Positions 28,975 to 34,176 of a stretch of DNA of 34,176 nt are shown here, in pieces (the stretch's first letter is position 1; each line of letters starts with the position of its first letter). Both the position numbers and the translations under genes were made by a program. The notes beneath the pieces were generated by a model. That model was not told the origin of the DNA and did not search any database. It was given only the letters and a program-made list of their open reading frames with translations. The stretch covers positions 1-34,176 of the forward strand of contig JAEXGP010000251.1 in the NCBI GenBank assembly GCA_023450775.1. Reading direction: 5' to 3'. Origin of the DNA: Actinomycetes bacterium (GTDB lineage Bacteria; Actinomycetota; Acidimicrobiia; Acidimicrobiales; Microtrichaceae).

Positions 28975-30966
28975 CTAGGCGAGCAGGTCGCGGGCGACCG
29001 CCGCGACGTGGGCGGAGTTGATGCCGAGCTCGCGCAGCACCACGTCGCCCGGGGCCGACGCGCCGAAGCGGTCGATGCCGACCGACGCGTCCGCGTAGCG
29101 CTCCCAGCCCAGGGTGACGCCGGCCTCGACCGACACCGTGGGCACGCCGGGCGGGAGCACGGACGCCCGGTAGGCGGCGTCCTGTGCGTCGAACAGGCTC
29201 CAGCAGGGGAGCGAGACGACCTGGACCGACCGGCCCTCCTCGGCCAGGGTGCCGGCGGCCTCGAGCGCCACCGCCACCTCGGTGCCGGTGGCGACGAGCA
29301 CGAGGTCGGGAGCGTCCGCGTCGGCGACCACGTAGCCGCCGCGGGCCACGCCCTCGACCGCCCGCTCGGCCGTGGTCGGCAGCACCGGGGTGTTCTGCCG
29401 GCTGAGGATCAGCGCCACCGGGCCGGTGCCCTCGATCGCCACGCGCCACGCGGCCGAGGTCTCGTTGCCGTCCGCCGGCCGGATCACGGTGAGGTCGGGG
29501 ATGAGCCGCAGCGACATGACGTGCTCCACCGGCTGGTGGGTCGGGCCGTCCTCGCCCACGCCCACCGAGTCGTGGGTCCACACGAACACGCACTTGGCGT
29601 CGGACAGCGCGGCCAGGCGGGCGGCCGGGCGCATGTAGTCGCTGAAGACCAGGAACGTGCCGGCGGCGGGGAGGATCCCGCCGTGGTGTGCGGCGCCGAC
29701 CATGATCGAGCCCATCGCGTGCTCGCGGATGCCGAAGTGGATCTGCGGGCCGCCCGGCGTGCTGGCGGACAGCACCTCCTTGCCGGGGAGCTTGGTGCCG
29801 GTGTTGCCGATGAGGTCCGCCGCGCCGGCGACCAGGCCGGGCACCACGTCGGACAGCGCGGCCACGCAGTCGCCGCTGGCCACACGGGTCGCGGGCTTGT
29901 CGGCCTCGGTGTAGGTGGGCAGCACGTCGGTCCAGCCCGGCAGGCCGCGGGACCCGAGCGACGCCTCCCACTCGGCCTCGCGGCCGACGAGCGCACCGTG
30001 CGCCCGCTGCTCCCAGTCCTCGCGCTGCACGGCGCCGCGGGCGCCGGCCTCGCGGTAGAGGGCCAGCACGTCCTCGGGCACGTAGAACGGCTCGTCGGGC
30101 AGGCCCATGGCCGCCTTGGTCTCGGCGATGTCCTCGGGCTTGAAGGCAAGGCCGTGCGCGGACGCGTCGTCGGTGAGGCGCGGCGACGGGTACGCGATGT
30201 GGCTGCGGAGCACGATCAGCGACGGCCGGTCCTCGACCGACTTGGCCTCGAGCAGCGCCTGCTCCAGGGCGTCGAGGTCCTCGGCGGCCTCGCCCAGCTC
30301 GAGCACGTGCCAGCCGTACGCGTCGAAGCGCTTGGCCGCGTCGTCCGACAGGGCGAGCTCGGTGGGGCCGTCGATCGAGATGTGGTTGTCGTCGTAGACG
30401 TAGACGAGCCGGCCGAGGCCCAGGTGCCCGGCCAGCGACGCGGCCTCGTGGCTGACGCCCTCGGACAGGTCGCCGTCGGAGACCATCGCCCAGATGTGGT
30501 GGTCGCAGACGTCGCTGCCGAAGCGGTCGCGCAGCGACGCCTCGGCGATCGCCATGCCCACGCCGTTGGCGAAGCCCTGGCCGAGCGGCCCGGTGGTCAC
30601 CTCGACGCCCGCGGTGTGGCCGAACTCCGGGTGGCCGGGGGTGGCCGAGCCCCACTGGCGGAACTGCTCCAGATCCTCGAGCGTCAGGCCGTAGCCGGTC
30701 AGGTACAACATGGCGTACTGCAGGATCGAGGCGTGGCCGCAGCTCAGGATGAAGCGGTCACGGTCGGCCCACTCCGGTGCCGACGCGTCGTAGCGCATGA
30801 TCCGGGTCCACAGGACGTGGGCCAGCGGCGCGAGCGCCATCGCGGTGCCCTGGTGCCCAGAGTTGGCCTTCGCCGGTGCGTCCATGGCCAGGCCACGGAT
30901 GACGTTGATCGCCCGCTGCTCGAGCTCGGGCGACAGCTGGGTCGACGTGGGCGTCGTGTTCGACAT
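28975..30966 (-). CDS. tkt: Transketolase
   Basis: The 663-residue thiamine diphosphate enzyme moves two-carbon ketol units in the pentose phosphate pathway. The N-terminal part has SGHQGTAMALAPL (36-48; most transketolases have P where this has Q) and the TPP/metal motif SDGDLSEGVSHEA ... YDDNHISIDG. The middle Pyr domain has the catalytic Glu in FGIREHAMGS. The C-terminal domain has VATGTEV and VSVEAGVTLGWERY. All key residues are present. ATG 30966 follows an AGGA site (30974-30977) at 7-base spacing, and a possible -10, TACGAT, lies near 30998-31003. This gene is therefore leadered, unlike its neighbours. An additional 38 open codons upstream read as non-coding. Confidence 0.96.
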   Translation of the reverse strand: MSNTTPTSTQLSPELEQRAINVIRGLAMDAPAKANSGHQGTAMALAPLAHVLWTRIMRYDASAPEWADRDRFILSCGHASILQYAMLYLTGYGLTLEDLEQFRQWGSATPGHPEFGHTAGVEVTTGPLGQGFANGVGMAIAEASLRDRFGSDVCDHHIWAMVSDGDLSEGVSHEAASLAGHLGLGRLVYVYDDNHISIDGPTELALSDDAAKRFDAYGWHVLELGEAAEDLDALEQALLEAKSVEDRPSLIVLRSHIAYPSPRLTDDASAHGLAFKPEDIAETKAAMGLPDEPFYVPEDVLALYREAGARGAVQREDWEQRAHGALVGREAEWEASLGSRGLPGWTDVLPTYTEADKPATRVASGDCVAALSDVVPGLVAGAADLIGNTGTKLPGKEVLSASTPGGPQIHFGIREHAMGSIMVGAAHHGGILPAAGTFLVFSDYMRPAARLAALSDAKCVFVWTHDSVGVGEDGPTHQPVEHVMSLRLIPDLTVIRPADGNETSAAWRVAIEGTGPVALILSRQNTPVLPTTAERAVEGVARGGYVVADADAPDLVLVATGTEVAVALEAAGTLAEEGRSVQVVSLPCWSLFDAQDAAYRASVLPPGVPTVSVEAGVTLGWERYADASVGIDRFGASAPGDVVLRELGINSAHVAAVARDLLA

Positions 30967-31100
30967 GGGAGGGTCCTGTCCGATCGGTGACCGGGTGATC
31001 GTAGCGATCGGTCCGCCAGGGTCGAACTTGGCGAGCCCCGGACGGTCGAACCCGTGGGCGGCGGGGCGCGGCTCGACCACCCGGCGGCCGCCGCAGCGGG

Positions 31101-31144
31101 CGTCAGTCCTCAGGGTCCCCGGCGTCAGTCCTCAGGGTCCCCGG
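31101..31144. repeat. Perfect 22-base tandem duplication at the FIST gene stop codon
   Basis: Positions 31101-31122 and 31123-31144 are identical. The right copy contains the last codons (GDPED) and TGA of the FIST gene, read on the minus strand. The left copy repeats them after the stop. Confidence 0.85.
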
Positions 31145-32282
31145 CGTCGACGAGCAGCACGCAGATGGCGGCGTCGTGGACGGCGGAGCGCCCGCCGACC
31201 GGGCCGAACGTGCCCGAGCAGAAGGCGCCGGCCACCGCCGCGCCGTCGAGGGCGTCGCTGACCGCCAGCGCGTCCTGGTCGGGTGCACCGAAGAACCCCG
31301 ACCCGCGGGCGAGGTCGGTGAAGCACAGCGCCCCGGCGGCCCGCCGCCGGCCGAGCACCTCCACCAGGTCCTCCCGCGCGGAGGCCGCGTCGTGGACCTG
31401 GAACTGGACCGTGGCCCCCACCGGGATCTCGTCCCCGACGGCCAGCGCACCGTTCTCCCGGTCCGCGCCGAGCACGCTGCGCACCAGGAAGTCGCCGCGC
31501 CGGAACTCCGCGAGGTGCTCGTCGACCACGCGGCCCACGTGCAGGCCGTCGGCGGCGAGCGCCCGGTCCTCGGGGTCAAGGGCGTCGACCACCTCTCGCA
31601 ACCGCTCCAGGGCGGGACGACCTCCGAGCTCGTGGAGCCGGTTCCGTTCGGCGCGGGTCACCGTGTACGGCGCGCCGATCGGTCGGCAGCCCTGGGACAC
31701 GGCGGTGCTCAGGGGCACCGTCTCGTCGATCAGCACGGCCACGGCGCCGTGGTCGTGGATCGCGGCGTCGAGCACCAGCCGGTTGCCGCCCGGTCGCCGC
31801 GCCGCCGACCCGGCGCCGCCGATGACCGACAGGCCCGGAGCCACCACGGACAGGTCGCCGAGGGCGAGGTCCACCGGGAAGCTGAACGGATCGGTGGCCA
31901 GGATGAGCGTGCCCCGTGCCCCTTCGAGCGCGCCGAGGCCGCGCAGCTGGGGACCGTCCGGTCCCGGCACCGCGTCGATGCGCACGGGTCGCAGCCGGGC
32001 GCCGCCGAACCACATGGCCTGGACGACGAGCGCCGAGTGGTCCTCCACCTCCCGGGCGCCGCCCAGCACCGACTGCGCGGTCGATCCGACCATGACCCGG
32101 GGCTCGAGCAGGTGGCGCACGGCGCGCACGATGTCCTCGATCGCGCCGACGTGCGGTTCGGTCACGAACAGCGTGACCAGGTCCGGCCGGGGGCCGCCGA
32201 CCTCCAGCAGATGGCCGACCGTCTCGCCGACGGCGTGGGTCGCGAGGGGGTGCTCGCTGAGGGCGGCGCCGACGACGGTCAC
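31125..32282 (-). CDS. FIST domain sensory protein
   Basis: The 385-residue protein consists of a FIST N and FIST C pair, a soluble small-ligand sensory module. FIST_N is seen in LVTLFVTEPHVGAIEDIVRAV, VMVGSTAQSVLGG and SALVVQAMWFGGARL (first 130 residues). FIST_C is seen in RRGDFLVRSVLGADRENGALAVGDEIPVGATVQFQ and the end GALCFTDLARGSG...VAGAFCSGTFGPVGG. No histidine kinase, diguanylate cyclase or chemoreceptor domain is attached, so any output must come from a partner. GTG 32282 lies 7 bases after the stop of the beta-rich gene and is the first in-frame start after it; the frame is open upstream but reads as shadow. Confidence 0.9.
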   Translation of the reverse strand: MTVVGAALSEHPLATHAVGETVGHLLEVGGPRPDLVTLFVTEPHVGAIEDIVRAVRHLLEPRVMVGSTAQSVLGGAREVEDHSALVVQAMWFGGARLRPVRIDAVPGPDGPQLRGLGALEGARGTLILATDPFSFPVDLALGDLSVVAPGLSVIGGAGSAARRPGGNRLVLDAAIHDHGAVAVLIDETVPLSTAVSQGCRPIGAPYTVTRAERNRLHELGGRPALERLREVVDALDPEDRALAADGLHVGRVVDEHLAEFRRGDFLVRSVLGADRENGALAVGDEIPVGATVQFQVHDAASAREDLVEVLGRRRAAGALCFTDLARGSGFFGAPDQDALAVSDALDGAAVAGAFCSGTFGPVGGRSAVHDAAICVLLVDAGDPED

Positions 32283-32289
32283 CGACGGC

Positions 32290-32679
32290 TCAACCCGCCG
32301 CCGGCGCCAGCAGCGTGTAGGGGACGACCGTGGTCTCGCCCATGTCGATGCGGCAGTGCGCCTCGACCGTCCCGGCCTCGGGGAACTCCAGCTCGGGCCG
32401 CACCAGGCGGTACGCGAACTTGCCGGGCTCGATCTGCAGGGGCTGCACGTTGCGGGCGATCTGCTCCTCGCCACGGCGGAACACGACCTCGAGCGCGGCG
32501 TTGCCGGCGTGGTCGGGCGGGCAGCGGACGATCACGACGAGGTGCGGGGTGATCGTGACGGGGAACGGCCCGGGCGCGGCGGCCGAGAACTGGATGCCGG
32601 TGAGATCCAGGCGGGCGGCGCCGCCCTCGGCCTGGCGCACCTGGATGTCATCCGCGAACAACGCTGAGACGATCTGCAT
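32290..32679 (-). CDS. Small beta-rich protein, possibly DUF6941-like
   Basis: The 129-residue protein begins MQIVSALFADDIQVRQ and alternates hydrophobic strands throughout (ARLDLTGIQFS, PVTITPHLVVIVRC, NAALEVVFRRG, TVEAHCRIDMG). This suggests a two-sheet beta sandwich. The layout resembles DUF6941 proteins, but I am not sure of the family. No signal peptide. ATG 32679 has a -10 box 7 bases upstream. It is followed after 7 bases by the FIST gene, so the two form one unit and may act together. No catalytic motif is visible. Confidence 0.68.
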   Translation of the reverse strand: MQIVSALFADDIQVRQAEGGAARLDLTGIQFSAAAPGPFPVTITPHLVVIVRCPPDHAGNAALEVVFRRGEEQIARNVQPLQIEPGKFAYRLVRPELEFPEAGTVEAHCRIDMGETTVVPYTLLAPAAG

Positions 32680-32686
32680 CCGGTGG

Positions 32687-32692
32687 ATGCTA
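32687..32692 (-). promoter_or_regulatory. -10 box (TAGCAT) of the beta-rich/FIST operon
   Basis: On the minus strand TAGCAT lies 7 bases before ATG 32679, predicting little or no leader. Confidence 0.5.
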
Positions 32693-32711
32693 CGGCCGGC
32701 ACCTCGCCGCG

Positions 32712-32717
32712 TAGGGT
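32712..32717 (+). promoter_or_regulatory. -10 box (TAGGGT) of the acyl-CoA synthetase operon
   Basis: TAGGGT lies 8 bases before ATG 32726. It faces away from the TAGCAT box, with only 19 bases between the two divergent -10 boxes. Confidence 0.5.
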
Positions 32718-32725
32718 TGCCCCTC

Positions 32726-33442
32726 ATGTCAGCGGACCCAGCACCTTCCGCCTCTGCGACGGCGCCGCCGCCCTCGCCCGGCGGCCCGACCCGCACCCTC
32801 TCGGAGGCCGACTCCAAGGCGCTGCTCGCCGGCTTCGGCGTGCCGTTCGCGGACGAGCGACTGGTCGGCTCGGCGGACCAGGCCCGGGCCGCGGTCGCCG
32901 AGCTGGGCGCGCCGGTCGTCGCCAAGCTGTGCGGGGACCACATCGCCCACAAGACCGAGCGCGGGCTCGTCCGCCTGGGCCTCGCGGACGCCGCGGCAGC
33001 GGCGCAGGCCACCCAGGAGCTGCTCGATGCCGCCCGGCCCGAGGACGGGGCGACGGGCGTGCTGGTCGCCCCGATGCTGAGCGGGTCCCGCGAGCTGATC
33101 GCGGGGATCGCGACCGATCCGCAGTTCGGCCACACGGTGCTGCTCGGTCTGGGCGGCGTGCTCGCCGAGGCGATCGCGGACGTCACGGTCCGGCTCGTGC
33201 CGATCACCCGCGTCGACGCCGAGGAGATGATCGAGGACCTGCGGTCACAGGCGCTGCTCGGCGAGTTCCGGGGCGAGCCGGCGGTCGACCGCACGTCGGT
33301 GGTCGACGTGCTGCTCGGCCTGTCCGCCGCCGCGGAGTCCACGCCGGGGCTCGTGTCCGCCGACCTCAACCCGCTGATCGTCCACGAGGGACGGGCGATC
33401 GCCGTCGACGCGCTGGTCGAGCTGCAGGAGGAGGGCCGGTGA
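32726..33442 (+). CDS. ATP-grasp (beta) subunit of NDP-forming acyl-CoA synthetase
   Basis: The 238-residue protein is an ATP-grasp domain of the acetate-CoA ligase (NDP-forming) family, which interconverts acyl-CoA and acid with ATP or GTP formation. A Pro/Ala-rich start (1-22) precedes TLSEADSKALLAGFGVP (24-40). VVAKLCGDHIAHKTERGLVRLGL (64-86) is the nucleotide-binding strand. SRELIAGIATDPQFGHTVLLGLGG (121-144) and ADLNPLIV (212-219) complete the active site. Two family positions differ: His for the usual Pro after FG, and R-G for G-G after HKT. It overlaps the next gene by 4 bases, so both subunits are co-translated. The acid substrate is unknown. Confidence 0.9.
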   Translation: MSADPAPSASATAPPPSPGGPTRTLSEADSKALLAGFGVPFADERLVGSADQARAAVAELGAPVVAKLCGDHIAHKTERGLVRLGLADAAAAAQATQELLDAARPEDGATGVLVAPMLSGSRELIAGIATDPQFGHTVLLGLGGVLAEAIADVTVRLVPITRVDAEEMIEDLRSQALLGEFRGEPAVDRTSVVDVLLGLSAAAESTPGLVSADLNPLIVHEGRAIAVDALVELQEEGR

Positions 33443-34176
33443 GCGAGCCGTCGATCGAGCAGTTCCGTGCCCTGTTCGACCCCAAGGGGATCGTCATCGC
33501 CGGTGCGTCCACCCATCCCGGCAAGTTCGGGTTCGTCAGCCTGCACAACGTGATCGCGTCCGGATACGCCGGCAAGGTCTTCGCGACCAACCTCGAGGGC
33601 AGCCCGGTGCTCGGGATCCCCACGCTGACGACGCTCGACGACCTGCCCGAGGGCGAGGCGGACCTGATCTTCGTGTGCACGCCCCGGTCCGCCAACGAGG
33701 ACCTGCTCCGCACCGCCGCCACCAAGGGCATCCGCGCCGCGTTCCTGACCTCGGCGGGCTACGGCGAGGCGGGCGAGGAGGGCCAGCGGGCGCAGGCCGA
33801 CCTGGTGCAGCTGTGCCGGGACCTCGGGATCCTGCTCGTCGGCCCGAACGGCCAGGGCGTGGTCTCCACGCCGTCGCAGCTGTGCGCCCAGATCGTGGCG
33901 CCGTACCCCCCGGCGGGGCGCATCGGCGTGGCGAGCCAGTCCGGCAACTTCGTGTCGAGCTTCATGAACTGGTCCTGTGCCACCGGCGTCGGCATCTCAC
34001 GGGCCGTGTCCTGCGGCAACGCCGCGGCGACGACCGTGCCCGACTTCCTGCGCTTCTTCGCCGAGGACCCCGAGACCGACGTGGCGCTCGCCTACATCGA
34101 GGGCGTGACCGACGGCCGCGCCGTGGCCGAGGCGCTGCGTGACGTCGCCACCCGCCAGCCGGTCGTCGTGCTCAAG
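33439..34176 (+). CDS. CoA-binding (alpha) subunit of NDP-forming acyl-CoA synthetase (partial)
   Basis: The frame is open from GTG 33439 to the window end (246 codons). The N-terminal CoA-binding domain reads FDPKGIVIAGASTHPGKFGF (about 12-31) and GSPVLGIPTLTTLDDLP. The first ligase domain has LLVGPNGQGVVST (where most have GPNCLG), RIGVASQSGNFVSSF, then SCGNAAATTVPDFLRFFAEDPETDVALAYIEG. These are the expected segments of the alpha subunit. The phosphohistidine region lies beyond the window. It overlaps the ATP-grasp gene stop by 4 bases. Many bacteria fuse the two parts; here they are split with the ATP-grasp gene first. Confidence 0.9.
   Translation, partial: MSEPSIEQFRALFDPKGIVIAGASTHPGKFGFVSLHNVIASGYAGKVFATNLEGSPVLGIPTLTTLDDLPEGEADLIFVCTPRSANEDLLRTAATKGIRAAFLTSAGYGEAGEEGQRAQADLVQLCRDLGILLVGPNGQGVVSTPSQLCAQIVAPYPPAGRIGVASQSGNFVSSFMNWSCATGVGISRAVSCGNAAATTVPDFLRFFAEDPETDVALAYIEGVTDGRAVAEALRDVATRQPVVVLK

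Noticed and set aside
27979..30990. A plus-strand open frame of about 1000 codons opposite transaldolase and transketolase
   Set aside because: It is antisense to two complete, recognisable enzymes. Its composition (Gly, Arg, His, Val, Asp-rich, low complexity) is that of a GC-rich shadow frame, and it runs through intergenic sequence.
1..34176. tRNA, rRNA, CRISPR arrays, riboswitches and attachment sites
   Set aside because: I looked for cloverleaf-like TTCRA segments, spaced identical repeats and known riboswitch cores in the gaps and saw none. A covariance-model scan would be needed to exclude small RNAs.

Overview
The window is uniformly GC-rich and densely coding, with short intergenic gaps and many GTG starts. 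Its gene families point to a free-living actinobacterium: a fused F420 FO synthase, a Ddn-type nitroreductase-family protein, DUF3151, a DUF222/HNH protein and a Thr/Pro-rich surface-anchored protein. A lineage such as Acidimicrobiia is plausible, but that is inference and no marker gene is present. I see no rRNA, tRNA, CRISPR array, insertion sequence or phage genes. The region reads as ordinary chromosome. No gap between genes exceeds about 210 bases.

Layout. 1-3963 (+): a terpenoid-type operon (gene tail, large FAD desaturase-like protein, unknown acidic protein, polyprenyl diphosphate synthase), every junction a 4-base start/stop overlap. 3941-4426 (-): Ddn-like protein. 4638-9737 (+): acyl-CoA dehydrogenase behind a perfect palindrome, an unusual pyruvate kinase, alpha/beta hydrolase, patatin-like lipase and DUF3151. 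9738-10778 (-): DUF222/HNH protein. 10983-14425 (+): sphingosine-1-phosphate-lyase-like enzyme, MobA-like protein, rhodanese and ribonuclease D. 14456-17186 (-): GH13 alpha-glucosidase, TauE/SafE and a DUF1634-like protein in one coupled operon. 17378-17563 (+): a tiny acidic protein. 17545-20406 (-): Cys-rich protein, McrB-like AAA+ protein and a McrC/DUF2357-like partner with no visible nuclease motif. 20492-21328 (+): a small helical protein and a PPOX-fold protein. 21347-22384 (-): LOG-family protein. 22531-24308 (+): sigma-factor-like protein coupled to a membrane-anchored Thr-rich protein. 24342-27241 (-): HxlR regulator overlapping FO synthase. 27312-27731 (+): MmcQ/YjbR protein. 27793-30966 (-): transaldolase and transketolase. 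31125-32679 (-): beta-rich unknown and FIST protein. 32726-end (+): ATP-grasp subunit and CoA-binding subunit of an NDP-forming acyl-CoA synthetase, the latter cut by the window edge.

Metabolically the window combines central carbon genes (pyruvate kinase, transaldolase, transketolase), acyl-CoA chemistry, isoprenoid synthesis and F420 synthesis. The strongest non-gene pattern is a TANNNT -10 box ending 6-9 bases before the start codon of fourteen genes that begin transcription units. This implies widespread leaderless mRNAs and was used here to settle several starts. The most interesting accessory candidates are the nuclease-less McrB/McrC-like pair, the HxlR-FO synthase operon with its palindrome, and the sigma-like/membrane-protein pair.
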